Positions 53,612 to 64,000 are shown, counted from the first letter of the stretch. The stretch is DNA of 64,000 nucleotides from Corallium rubrum (GCA_964035015.1 CAXIUP010000111.1:62001-126000), one strand, 5' to 3'. Program-made: numbers and translations. The notes: generated by a model from the letters alone, not told the origin.

Positions 53612-56600
53612 CTAGTAAATGCAAATCAAATTTTCCGCGATTTTATTTTTGAAAGATGATTTGCTAAGAATTTTAAATTTATCATCAATAAAATTCCATG
53701 CCTGAGGACCCTGAAACCGAAGACTGAATTTGCCATAATTAGTTCTTACTGTATCGATATAATATGTATTTTTCGAAGCTAATCTCGTATTATAATTATG
53801 GACTGATGCTACATGTTTGAAGAAGCTATTAAATAAAGGCGGAAGGTTGTCGAAATGATAGTCGTACATGAATAAAGCATTGTGGAAAAATACAAGGTCA
53901 ACAAATTTCAAAATATCAAGAGTTTTAAAGTAGGGGCTGGAATGGTCATCAAATTTAGAAAAAGTAATAATTCGAACAACTCTTTTTTGTAAGATTATAA
54001 TTGCGTTAAGATTAGATATGTAATTGTTCCCACACACCGTTATACCGTAAGTCAAGTATGGGTAAATCAGGCGAAAAAATAGTTGGGTAGTTACATGTGA
54101 TGTAACAAAATGGCGAATTTTGGATAACACACCAATACTCCTCTTGAGTTTTTTTGAAACATGTTGAATACGACTTTTCCAGTTAAGGTTACAATCTATA
54201 TGAATTCCTAAGTATTTGATGCTAGTTTCTTGTTTAATTTGTATTTGATTAATGAAAAGTTTTATTGTAAATCTAATTTTCTTTTGAGGTGGATGGAAGA
54301 TAACAAAATTTGTCTTATTAATATTGAGAGAAAGTTTATTAGAGTTAAACCATGAATTAATATCTGCAATGTTATCATTAACAACATGTTCCAGGTCTAA
54401 GATGCTCTTATTAGTACAAAACAGATTGGAGTCATCAGCGAAGAGATGAAAATCAAAAATTTTGGAACTGTTGTGGAAATCGTTTAGATATAAAAGAAAT
54501 AACAATGGGCCGAGTACAGACCCTTGAGGAACGCCACAGGGGACAACGTGCTCATCGGACGTTGAACTGCCAATACATACAAATTGTCTTCGATTTTCTA
54601 AATACGAAGTAAACCAATCTTTTACTATACCCCGAATACCATAATGCTCAAGTTTAGTTATTAAGATTTTGTGATTAACAGTGTCAAATGCTTTACTCAA
54701 ATCCAAAAAAATACCACAAGAAAATCAGCCATCCTCTATTGCTCCTTGAATTTTATCAGTAATTAATATGACTGCTTGTACTGTAGAGTGCTCAGACCTG
54801 AATCCAAATTGTCCCTTATAAAGAATTTTCCTTCTCTCAATATAATTGGTTAGCCTTTTGCACATTAATTTTTCTAGTATTTTATTAAAGATTGAGAGCA
54901 AGGAGATCGGACGATAATTGCTGACACAAGTTTGAGAGCCTTTTTTGAATATAGGAATTACACGTGCTAATTTGAAACTTTCAGGCACCACTCCAGTCAC
55001 AAATGAACAGTTAAAAAGTATTTCTAGTGGCTTAGATAAGTATATATTGAGTATTTTAAGTAATTTAATTGGTATACTAAATGGCCCAGTGGCTTTTGTA
55101 GAATTTAAACTGTTAATTTCCTGTTCAATTTCATTCCTTGTAATAGGACTGAGAAAAAGTTTGAGTGGGGTTCATGTAACTTAAGGGTGAAATATTTGTA
55201 CTAGGAATTGAGCTAGCGAGATAGTTTCCTATGTTAGAAAAATATTCATTAAAAGTTTTGGCAATTTCTTGAACATCTATAATTTCAGTATCATCTTTGA
55301 TTAGTTTAGAGGGTGTGGTTAAATTTTTTGGTTTAAGTGTAATTAGATCTTTTATTCCTCTCGAAATAGCTTTAACATTCCTATTATTTTTTGTAAAATA
55401 ATTATTATAATACTTTTCCTTACTAACTTTTAATAATTTATTTAATTTATTTCTATATATTTTGTATTGAGAGCAGTAATAAGGGCTTTTAGTTTTTAAA
55501 TATTTCTTGAACAGCTTATTTTTAATCTTAATAGAAACCTTAATACCTTGTGTAATCCAAGGTTTAGAATGAAATTTAAGCTGTTTTTTACTGAGCTTCT
55601 TAAGAGGGGTGTGCTTATCAATAATATGAGAAACTGTAAAATAAAATCCGTTGGAAATTATATTAACATCGCGAATATGGGGGAAAATAGTTTCCCAATT
55701 TACAGATTTTATCTCATCAATTAAAGCAGTTTCGTCTAAATTTGATTAATCTCTTTTATATATCTTGAAATTTTTCGGTAATGCTTTGAGTTTATTAATA
55801 ATGAGAAAATTAGGAAGATGATCAGAGATGTCAGAGAGTATATCACCACTTATAGTATGATACTTAATGGAGTTAAAGAATATATTATCGATAAGAGTTG
55901 CAGTGTGGTTGGTTATTCTTGTCGGTTTAAGGATATGTGGAGTATAAAAATAAGAACTCATGGTATTAACAAAATTCTCAGTAGGGGTATGAGATGAATA
56001 ATCAATCAGGTTTATGTTAAAATCTCCCAAGATAATACAAGTTTTATTTTCCTGTTGGATTTTATCTAAGCATAGATATAAATAATTAGTAAATGAATCT
56101 AGATTGGCTCTGGGGTGCCTATACAAAACACCACAGATTAATTTTTGATTAGGAATTTCAATATCAACCCACAAGCCTTGGAATTCTTCTTTTGACAAAC
56201 TTAAGTTATTTCTTACAATATAGTTTAAAGTTTCAGTTATATAAAAGCCGACACCACCCGCATTAGTGAGGCTAGGTTGTGATACAAAATTATATCCAGG
56301 TAAATCAATATTGACTAGACAATCTTCACCAGTTTTTATTTTAGTTTCAGATAACCCTATGAAAATGGAAATTGAAGTTCGTGAAGCATAACCGAGAGCT
56401 TGTCAAAATTAGCAGCTAAACTTCTTATGTTGCTGTGCATGAATGAAAAGAAATTGTTTGTATTTAAATTCTGAATCTCTGAACAGGCGTGAAAATCATG
56501 CGTAGAGTAATAATCAAAATTAGTGTGAAGTGGTAGTTGTGAATCGATATCTGCATCAGAGAGATGTGAAATATGATGAAAAAGTAGACAAAATATCTAA

Positions 56601-56744
56601 ATGAGGTAAGGATTCAAGCCTTGAATGGTCTAAATATTTTGGAGCAGACAGGCTATCAGTATCTGACACGCCAGATTCTTGTGCACAGCAATTATCGTCA
56701 ACAAACTCCCTGTATTTAAGGCAATCAGTCATTTGGCGCAACAA
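53612..56744 (-). pseudogene. LINE copy C ORF2: endonuclease and reverse transcriptase
   Basis: Endonuclease (about 56450-55746): SNIRSLAANFDKL, then after a frameshift GLSETKIKTGED, IILGDFNINLIDY, and SDISDHLPNFLI. TAA at 55746-55748 is in the same frame as the continuing linker (LDETALIDEIKSVNWETIF). [45 protein letters not shown] and QFGFRSEHSTVQAV, then TGA near 54722, MDLSKAFDTVNHKIL, CGVPQGSVLGPLLFLLYLND and FHLFADDSNLF (catalytic FADD). The C-terminal region ends WNFIDDKFKILSKSSFKNKI. ORF 53612-54706 alone covers 364 residues without a break. Confidence 0.85.
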
Positions 56745-57170
56745 TCTGAGTTGAATTTCTTAGCAAAATCATATCAAATTTTAAATAGCGGAAGATATGG
56801 AAACCACACAAACAAAGCTTCATAACAAACAAATTTAACAAATACGACACTACGACAGGTAACTAAACATTACGAAATAGCTTGACTATATCCAATCAGG
56901 CGGAGAGAAGATCAATTTATTAAATGTAAATTCAGCCTTCGACTTCAATCAAAATAAAGTCGAAAAAAGAAAACGAATATAACAAACAACCTTGCCGCAA
57001 TCTCAAACACAATTTTTAAAAAAATATTAGTTACGAAATTTAGATTTGTACGATATATGTGAGTAATTTAATTAAGTGAGCAATAATTCCTATACTACGT
57101 AAGTCAATGTTTGTCATAAATTCATAATAATATTAATTTAAATTCTAAACCATATGGTCATTCGACATGT

Positions 57171-57947
57171 TCAACAAGACAACTTCATCAAATCGTTATT
57201 GCTTTCAATGAAAACTGTGTTATGATCTCCTGAAAGTAAGGCAATAATCTTACCATCTAATGTCCACGCTGCTTCTACATTGGCATGTTTGGAGATTGTT
57301 GAGTAAAGGTCAAGACGTCTCTTGGTTAGGCTTTCTGTTATTCCAAAGCCAGATGCCTTTAATTTACGTTTCTGGCGGAACACATCAGATTTAATATTGT
57401 GACGAATAAATTTCACAATAATGGGTCTTTGCCTCGGGGTAACTGTTAACGGGATCTTCCTTCTCAGTCTATGCGACCTATCTAGGTCCGACTCTTCTAT
57501 TTTTATCCCGAGCTTGTTGTTAACGACCTTGATGATTTCAGCATCTGTATTTTCGGTTACACCTTTAGATGGTTCGGGAATGCCGTGAAAGATTAAACAA
57601 TTTCGTCTCCCGTATTGCTCCAAATCGTCATATGCCACTTGTAAACTGTCGTAAGATTTCTTTAGTTGGCCACAATTATTTTCCAGATCAATGAATTTAA
57701 CTTGAAGGTCATTGTAATCAAACGACAAACTCTGGTAAAGGTCTTGCTTTATTTTGGTTGTAGACTCTTCATTTTGAGAAATCTTATCAGCAACTTTGGC
57801 AATAAAGTCTTCGTTCACACACATATTGTCGATAATTGCAGACGATACAGCCTCAGCAATATACTGGAGAATATTGTTGTCGCCTAGAATTAGGTCGGAA
57901 ATTTGCTTCTTTATGTCGCTTTCTTTCTTGGCTTGTTTGGCAGACAT
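57171..57947 (-). CDS. LINE copy C ORF1 protein
   Basis: A 258-codon intact ORF (from the ATG at 57947; the same frame is open further upstream to 57989). An N-terminal helical region, a coiled coil (LENNCGQLKKSYDSLQVAYD), then an RRM-like block starting RRNCLIFHGIPEPS and a C-terminal basic domain (SHRLRRK … KASGFGITESLTKRR). This is the layout of LINE ORF1 nucleic-acid chaperones that coat the LINE RNA. No lesion is seen in it, in contrast to ORF2. Confidence 0.8.
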   Translation of the reverse strand: MSAKQAKKESDIKKQISDLILGDNNILQYIAEAVSSAIIDNMCVNEDFIAKVADKISQNEESTTKIKQDLYQSLSFDYNDLQVKFIDLENNCGQLKKSYDSLQVAYDDLEQYGRRNCLIFHGIPEPSKGVTENTDAEIIKVVNNKLGIKIEESDLDRSHRLRRKIPLTVTPRQRPIIVKFIRHNIKSDVFRQKRKLKASGFGITESLTKRRLDLYSTISKHANVEAAWTLDGKIIALLSGDHNTVFIESNNDLMKLSC

Positions 57948-58222
57948 AACGATGGTTGTTGAAGAAGATAACGTAAAATCGCTCACCAATTAGACTATTA
58001 TGACTAATACTGATTGAGCTTCTTATTTACTTAGCCATTTCTATTCGTATATTTAATATAAGCTTGTAGCAGGCGAAAGTCGAAGTTTTCACTCGGAGCT
58101 CTGTAGCACACAACCTACCGCCGCCATTACTTGAAAACTCGAAAGACAGCTTTTACGGCTTCGGCAGTGATAGCTGTACTTTCACTGTGAACAAATAGTG
58201 GCTCAAACGTACCTGTAATGCG

Positions 58223-58290
58223 CCTATCAATGTCAAGCCCCAGGGGGAGGTCAGGCATATGTGGGGTATTTGGCAATTCTTTCAGACTCG
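58223..58290. repeat. MITE end fragment related to 7.2-7.6 kb
   Basis: caatgtcaagccccaggggg followed by aggtcaggcatatgtggggt matches the left end of the TTAA-flanked MITE at 7197. Here TTAA has become TCAA. The opposite end was not found within 400 bases. Confidence 0.65.
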
Positions 58291-58480
58291 GGCACCAGGA
58301 ATTGGATTATCGTCCTGGTTGAAGAGTGGGATGATATGGCCTATTTATTTACTTGAGTTTATGTAATGGAGGTGTATTTGGATGGGGGTATTTGGTTAGA
58401 TTTGATAGATATCTCTTGCCCCAGAATGCAAAAGTTTTACCAAATTTTCTTATGAAAATTTCTTATGAAAATGTAAATTT

Positions 58481-59231
58481 TTTGCGAACCTGGTTAGGAC
58501 ATAGCAGCCCAAAATATATAGGTCGTTAATTACTTGTTTGATTCAGACTTGAAGAAACTGTGTTTATCTTGTTATTGCTGGCGACGAAATGCGACAAGCT
58601 GCCGAATTCGAGCTGAGATGAAAACCCCGCTCCCCTCGTTGCCAGTCTCACGCGACACACTACAAGCTGATGACAATTGTAATAATAATAAATAACAAGG
58701 TTGGCAAGTAAATTCACTGTTTGAAACAAAAACTTGAAGAAATATACGTACTATTCAAAAAATCATAAAGAAAACCACTGAGAAAACAACATTAACGTAA
58801 ACATGGATAAATTTACTTACCTGTCATGAGCAACTTGTCAAAAACCATTCGGAAAGACCATAAATTATTGAATTTCTACATTACTTCCCCGAAACTTTTC
58901 GCCGTGACTATGTGAGATGCTTTCATCCTCTTACTGGTCATTTGATGCTTTTTTTTCAATTTGAATAAAATGACCAGCAAGAGGATGAAAGCATCCCGCA
59001 TTGTCATTTTATTAATATTACCAGATTTTTTGGATTTTCAAAATTCCGTAGGATTGTTTGACTTTTTTTTAGATTTTTAAAGATTTTTAAAGATTATTGC
59101 GGATTTCTTGGATTCTTATGAAAGGTGTATTTACTTGGAGTGACTTGCCCCTCGAATATTACAAAGTTGTCGTCAGCTATACAGTATATTTGTATATTTT
59201 GGGCTGCCTATGTCCTGACCAGGTTCGCAAA
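58481..59231. mobile_element. Inverted-repeat element, ~750 bp
   Basis: Arms of ~38 bases at 58481-58518 and 59193-59231 are reverse complements with about two differences (core ttcgcaaa, ccaggacat-like and tgggctgc words). The interior holds a hairpin (58916-58995) whose 28-base arms (gatgctttcatcctc…ctggtcatt) are nearly perfect, and T-rich sequence (59010-59100). No ORF of note. No target duplication defined. Confidence 0.65.
58916..58995. repeat. Hairpin with ~28-bp arms
   Basis: gatgctttcatcctc…actggtcatt and the complement …aatgaccagcaagagg/gatgaaagcatc around a 24-base T/A-rich loop; one mismatch. Confidence 0.85.
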
Positions 59232-59376
59232 GCATCATTCCTGATCATAATGATGAGGACATCTACATAATGACATGACTTCGCCATAATGATGACAAGA
59301 CCCTAACATAATGTTGATTAGCCCATCATAATTTTGAAATGACCTGGCCATAATGATTTACACATCATCCGAATGG
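59217..59376. repeat. CATAATGAT-rich dispersed repeat, copy B
   Basis: Matches copy A (82-276) from gacc.ggttcgcaaagc to cacatcatccgaatgg, with one internal ~35-bp deletion. It overlaps the right arm of the inverted-repeat element at 58481-59231. Confidence 0.8.
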
Positions 59377-59409
59377 TAAGCTGACACAACTAAAATGATA
59401 ATGACCTCA

Positions 59410-60135
59410 TCATAATGCTTCATGTATTTTTGACACCACTAACGCGTCATATAACCTTTCGTGTTTCGATTAGGGTGTTTATGAATGCCGTTTTAGTATT
59501 TTGTTTACTTACCTTCATGAAGCGTCTTTCCACTTTTCTTTCTTGTTTTACTTACCTTTTTATTAATGGCATGTTGTATCATTTTCTGATGTCTTTCTTC
59601 GGCTTCTGAAAATAAGATATGTAAATGTAGTTGCTGTGCTGACTATGCTACATTGGAATACGCATTTGTCACATTTTCGGACCTTAACTTTGTTTGGATA
59701 CATTTCTTCACGTTTTGTTAATTTCATAGGAACGTGTGCCTTTTGGACAAAGAAGGAGGATGTTAACTTACAACGTGCCGTAACCTTTCGTGTTTTGATT
59801 ATGGTGTTTATGAATGCCGTTTTAGTATTTTGTTTACTTACCTTCATGAAGCGTCTTTCCACTTTTCTTTCTTGTTTTACTTACCTTTTCTTAATGCCGT
59901 GGTGTATCATGTATTGCAACGCATCATACAATGCGGGGGTTTACAGCGTAATTGAACATCCTCATTGTTTCTGCCACAAAATTAAAATCGTTCTTCAAGT
60001 GAAATTAACAATATGTGAACAAAATTTTCGAAATCAGGAATGTGCGTTGCAATACACATTTGTAACATTTCTGCAACATACTTGCCTGATTTGGATGTAT
60101 TTGTTTACATTTTGCCAATTGGAACCGAACGATTT
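59410..60135 (+). repeat. 329-bp tandem units, locus 2 (Helitron-like relic)
   Basis: tcgtgtttcgattagggtgt at 59459 and tcgtgttttgattatggtgt at 59788 are again exactly 329 bases apart. The second unit is nearly identical to the one at 44.2-44.4 kb. A third, diverged unit start (gcaatacacatttgtaacat, 60048) follows. No Rep or helicase sequence is present, so this is a non-autonomous or 3'-only copy. Confidence 0.8.
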
Positions 60136-60179
60136 TACTTTTTTTGCAGAAACAAGGAGGCTGTTCGAATCGCGGAAAT

Positions 60180-60440
60180 AATGGCACCGGACAAAATGGC
60201 ACCGGAAAAAAATGGCACCATTAATTTGACAAATACGGAAAAAATGGTACCTTCAATGGCACCTCAAAAACTGCGCTTTGTTGGCGATTGTTGCTTTGAT
60301 GACTCATACCTAGGCCTGTTATTGTCAAGCACCGAAACCGTGCTTTGTTGCTTAATTAAATCCTTGGGAGTTGCTTGGACATTTGTAACCCTGTTGCCGA
60401 TTGTTGCTTTGATGACTCATATCTGTTATTGTCCCGTTGT
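60180..60440. repeat. Short direct repeats
   Basis: Four or more aatggcacc words at 60181-60265, and a ~37-bp direct repeat (cgattgttgctttgatgact … ctgttattgtc) at 60285 and 60397. A plus ORF over this region is not considered coding. Confidence 0.6.
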
Positions 60441-62384
60441 TGGAGAGCTGTTTCAAAGATAGACACTGATGCGAGTTGTTTTCGGAAAAAATATAAATAT
60501 AGCGTAACTTAAGTTCAGCATATTCGATCTTTATCATTCGTATTTACGCGTGCTGTAAGTTGGAGCGAAATGGAAGTGATTGCAAGCAACAAGGGAGGAA
60601 TAAAACTTTGCTTTGGTGTATGAAGCGCCATTTGTGACAAACTATCAGTAATAATATGTATAGCAAAATTAAATTTATGCATCAAAAGTTCATATATTTA
60701 TGGTTAAAATGCAAAAAAAATTGTATCAGAATTTCTTATAAGTACAGCAGAGAACGGTCAGCAGTCTCTAACGTATAAAAGTTGCAGTACTTTATGTTGC
60801 ACACATATAATGGTCTATTTTCGCCAATTTTGCGCCATATTTGCAAGAAGATCCAGCATGGCGGATCAAAGCAATTCGCTCGGTTCTTGTTCTGGTTTTT
60901 CTATTGAACAATTGGTAAACAGAGTTTTATTGCATCCACAATTTTGTCACGTCGTCAGCAACATGAGTTCCTCCCCGAATTCAACTTCAAGTATCACCTC
61001 GGCAACAACTTCTGCTGGTCCATCGACTCCCCCTGCAACCCATTCGAGCGCAACGACGAGTCAAGTTGGTAATCAAAATCAAAGCCAGGCAGAGGAATTG
61101 AGGGCTATTTTTCGACGTGGAACGTCTTCCCAGCAGCAGCAAAATATAAATGCCACTATTCCTCGTTTTAATGGCAGATTTTCCTACCAGCCAAGAGGCC
61201 GCCGTAACACAACTCGTAAACTGAATAGCAACGAAGGAAAACAGAAGACGACTGGAAAACGCTGCGGCCAAACTCCAGGCAAACAATCTTTCTCCCGAGA
61301 GGTTGTGTTATTAAGGAGTCCAGACAACACCAAGGTTGTCCGTGGCCACAGTAAAGCAGCATTGCACAGAGCTGGGAATGTCATCCGTGCGTTTAAATTT
61401 GAAAAGAGTTGGTGTTTTTCCATGGTCTGCGAAGAGCTCAATAAAGCATTTCCTCAGCTCGGGCGTATAAATACAACTCCAAAGTGAGTGATTGTATAAA
61501 ATTAATATCTAAAAATATTGCCTTTGATAGCGAATTTTAAATTTGCCTGGTATTAAATAAATCTTTCTCTAAACATATTAAAATGTGTGAAATACAGTGT
61601 CTTGCAAACCGAAAATAGAATTAATATACACAATAAAGCATATATGTATATTTTTTGAAACGTGAACAATTTATAACCACAATACGATAAAATCATGGCA
61701 TTAAGTACAATATGAAACGAAAACATGATTTTTGCTTTTTTACCCCAGGGAAACCCCCGGGACGAAAACATTCAAACAATTCCCCACTTTCGGGATTAAA
61801 TTTTCTGCATTGTCTTGGGGGATGGTAACATCAAGAATTGACCATGCATATTAAAGATAGAATATAACAACTTTAAATTTCAGATTATGATGGGTGTGGG
61901 AAAAGAGCTGGTTAAACCTCAACTTGCAGCTCGTGAAGAGTTAACTGGTGAATATCAAGAAAATCTTCACCCAAAGATCAGTTTGGATTTTGCCATCTGA
62001 AAAACTTGATGATTTATGCAAAGATGAGGTATAGTACTACATCAGCATGTTCTGTTTCTCAAATTAAGACATAGCCTACTTTAAGAAACTTCCACTTAAG
62101 AAATCTTTCTTTTTATAACCTTACCCTAAAACCCCTCCCTTTTTAGAACCTTGCCCTAAAAACCCTTTGAAAATCTCTATTTTTCGATGATGTACTCTAT
62201 TTTATGAGTATCAAGGCAGCACTTTCCTTGCTATAGTAACTTCTAGTTATGTTGATACTTAATTACTGTACTTCACAGATTATTCAATCCAGTTCCAGTG
62301 AAGATGAGGTGATAGCAAGTACATCTTACTACGACATAAGAGACTCAACGGAAGGTGCTACAGGGACCGCTCATTCATCCACAG

Positions 62385-62482
62385 AGATGGCGTCTTCGTC
62401 CACAGAGATGGCTTCTTCCACAGACATGGCTTCTTCCTCAGAGATGGCTTCTTCTTCCTCAGAGATGGCTTCTTCCTTAGCC
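62385..62482 (+). repeat. Ser/Met codon repeat (TEMASSS)
   Basis: Five or six 15-21-bp units of the acagagatggcttcttcc type, encoding STEMASS-like repeats before the CUE domain. Confidence 0.8.
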
Positions 62483-62628
62483 AATTCTTCTGAATGTCAT
62501 CCAAGTGCAAGTGATGTGCAAATGCTCAGAGAGGTGTTTCCCACCATACATCATCAGAAAATTTCAGACACCATTGTGGCTTTTGGTATGGATGTGGAAA
62601 AAGCAATTAATACGATTCTCAGTGAATC

Positions 62629-62945
62629 GATTCTAAGATCAAATGGAGGTATACTCCTATTGGACAAGAGCGCCAAAACAAAGAAAACCTTGGGCCACAG
62701 AGCATTTTCGAACGCGGCGCCCAGCGTATGGAACAGTCTCCCTACACACATTAGGAATGAGAAGAATTTTAATATTTTTAAAAAACTTTTAAAGTCTCAT
62801 TATTTTAGTGAAGCTTTTAACTTGTAAGGAAAATGTTAGTAAGCATATGTACCATAGTTAGCCTATAGCATAATAATTAATGATCATGTGTAATGCGCAT
62901 TTGATCATATTTTAACATGTTAATTTGCGCAATATAAGCAATAAA

Positions 62946-62975
<30 letters not shown>
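62629..62975 (+). mobile_element. LINE 3' fragment with ATT tail inserted in exon 3
   Basis: About 347 bp encoding the C-terminus of a LINE ORF2 (RAFSNAAPSVWNSLPTHIRN, then FKKLLKSHYFSEAF and stop at 62827), a 3' UTR and a (ATT)n tail (about 62947-62975). It is flanked by TGAATC (62623-62628 and 62976-62981). After the second copy comes AG|GTAGAC, the displaced splice donor of the host exon. The insertion is 5'-truncated, as usual for LINEs. Confidence 0.85.
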
Positions 62976-62976
<1 letters not shown>

Positions 62977-62983
62977 GAATCAG

Positions 62984-63659
62984 GTAGACACATAGAGCAT
63001 ACTGTTACTGCAATGCATTTTTGTTCAACTGCAGAGAGTAGTATGTTACATACTGGCTGAATGGCTTACTAATGTAGATGTTCGTGTGCATTTGTAACTT
63101 ATTGACACTTGTACCTTCTACCTGCTACTTGTACAATGAAAACAAACAAAATGTTATTCTGAATGAAAACCATATTTTTGGGCTGTGTTTAAGATATGAA
63201 AAGCATTTTTTTTATTGTATGCATCAGTACACAGTAAATATGGCTGGCTTCTGAAGATATTTTAACAAGTCTGAAACCTGAAATAAATTATTATTGCATG
63301 ATATAATCCCTTAGGTAGTGCAGTCACGCAGTGTAGGCAGTCTTAGGTTGGTCTCTGCCTGTAAAAAAAGGAGATAATGATATGCTTTGCAACGTTTCAA
63401 GCTAAGGCCCTTAATTTCACTTACTCTCTGACGAAGGGCCTCACTCAAAATGTTGGGAGAAGGTTAATTCTTATTTATTTTTATATGCATATACCAGCCA
63501 CCAATGGTTGCTAAATATTACCAGTATGCAGTAATGATGGCCATCATATAATATGGCCATCTAAATGTATAATGCATATATATATTTTATTTATGAAGCA
63601 ATAAGACGTAATTTGTACCGGTATTCATTTGTTCAATCTTTGTATTTCCTTGTTATAGC
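62984..63659. other. Intron 3 of the CUE/HECT gene, with an inverted repeat
   Basis: No coding sequence. It has an inverted motif at 63388-63466 (caacgtttcaagctaaggcc … gaagggcctcactcaaaatgttg) of the 'gaagggc…cgaaacgt' type that I have the impression is dispersed in marine invertebrate genomes; this is not verified here. Confidence 0.5.
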
Positions 63660-64000
63660 TTCAGAAGAAGCTGAACGTAGTCATGAAGATAGCAGTGAGG
63701 ATCAAGAGCTGGAACAGCGACTGGATGTGCCACTGTCTCATGGATTGTTTCACAATGATGAAGATGGGTTGCAATCTCTTCAAAATTTCATTTCCAAGGC
63801 AGTTAATCCGTTTGGTCAGGAACTGGATATGTGCCTTGACAGGAACAAGGACATATTGGAACAAGCAGTAAGAAAGTACAAACATCCATCATTTGATACA
63901 ACAAGGCCCCTTAACGTTGCATTTCAAGATGAGCCAGGGGTTGATGCTGGAGGGGTAACAAGAGAGTATTTTTCTCTCTTAATGCAGAGGTTGGAGAACC

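Larger units (their letters stand above)
53397..58090 (-). mobile_element. LINE copy C, near full length (ORF1 + ORF2)
   Basis: A minus-strand APE-type LINE of a family different from copies A and B. Order on its own strand: 5' region (58090-57950), ORF1 (57947-57171), spacer, ORF2 (56744-53612), 3' UTR and GTT-repeat tail. The length of ~4.7 kb fits a complete element. Lesions in ORF2 (stops at 55746 and near 54722, frameshifts near 56390 and 55160) make it inactive. Confidence 0.85.
60858..64000 (+). pseudogene. CUE/HECT ubiquitin ligase gene, disrupted, runs off window
   Basis: Exon 1 (60858-61483, ATGG in good start context, donor A|GTGAGT): Ser/Thr-rich linker, an RGRRNTTRKLNS basic patch, and a conserved block ending KFEKSWCFSMVCEELNKAFP. 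Exon 2 (61884-62029): MMGVGKELVKPQLAAREEL, with a frame clash at the exon junction and a second shift near 61975. Exon 3 (62279 to the donor at 62983): a Ser-Thr-Glu-Met repeat and a CUE-like ubiquitin-binding domain (VQMLREVFPTIHHQKI … DVEKAINTILSE), interrupted by a LINE. Exon 4 (63660 onward): acidic start, then HECT N-lobe with AFQDEPGVDAGGVTREYFSL, continuing past the window end. HECT ligases transfer ubiquitin to substrates. The catalytic cysteine is outside the window. Confidence 0.7.

Overview
The window looks like nuclear DNA of a marine invertebrate animal, most likely a cnidarian. The reasons are spliced genes with GT..AG introns and short exons, AT-rich sequence, BEN-domain, PHD-finger and HECT-ligase genes, and a dense mix of Bel/Pao, Ty3/gypsy, APE-type LINE, hAT, Helitron-like and foldback elements. 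No bacterial gene, operon, CRISPR array, rRNA or tRNA was recognised. The species call is inference from repeat and gene style.

Layout, left to right. 0-1.7 kb: a decayed Ulp1/C48-like cysteine-protease coding region with a proline-rich 33-bp minisatellite. 1.7-5.2 kb: a minus-strand LINE split by a 1.5-kb foldback transposon with ~0.55-kb inverted arms and a 9-bp target duplication. 5.2-6.2 kb: stacked microsatellites. 6.19-6.34 kb: a lone FAR1/FLYWCH-like exon. 6.36-10.9 kb: a hAT transposon whose six-exon transposase can be rebuilt with one nonsense codon. 11-12.9 kb: tetranucleotide repeats and a GGATCCT-rich array. 12.9-26.3 kb (minus): a nine-exon BEN-domain gene, 1161 bp of coding sequence (exactly 387 codons) with one premature stop. 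Its introns hold two foldback repeats, a CTG repeat and an antisense Bel/Pao retrotransposon (17.58-24.06 kb) with LTRs and a 5-bp target duplication. 26.6-27.1 kb (plus): a head-to-head acidic, Ser-rich ORF. 28.9-30.1 kb: nested tandem duplications. 30.8-32.0 kb: a second GGATCCT array interrupted by a hAT-type MITE. 32.1-33.4 kb (plus): three exons ending in a PHD finger. 34.7-36.3 kb: ~1.55 kb of pure CCAACA hexamer. 36.4-39.4 kb (minus): another LINE. 39.9-44.5 kb: a complex GT/GCGT repeat, then a frame-broken Helitron-like Rep plus Pif1-helicase element with 329-bp tandem units. 46.5-52.4 kb (minus): a decayed zinc-ribbon/HECT gene whose intron contains a young Ty3/gypsy element (47.13-51.55 kb) with 108-bp LTRs. 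53.4-58.1 kb (minus): a near-full-length LINE with ORF1 and ORF2. 58.2-60.2 kb: MITE pieces, an inverted-repeat element, a second CATAATGAT repeat and more 329-bp units. 60.9-64.0 kb (plus, runs off the end): a CUE/HECT ubiquitin-ligase gene broken by frameshifts and by a LINE insertion beside a splice donor.

Most coding capacity belongs to mobile elements. The host-like genes (BEN, PHD, two HECT genes) belong to families that are expanded in cnidarians and often associated with transposons, and three of the four carry inactivating lesions. The most unusual items are the two GGATCCT arrays that share a defined terminus, the divergent Helitron-like Rep/helicase with its mobile 329-bp unit, the young gypsy element with very short LTRs, the foldback element, and the LINE that separates an exon from its splice donor.
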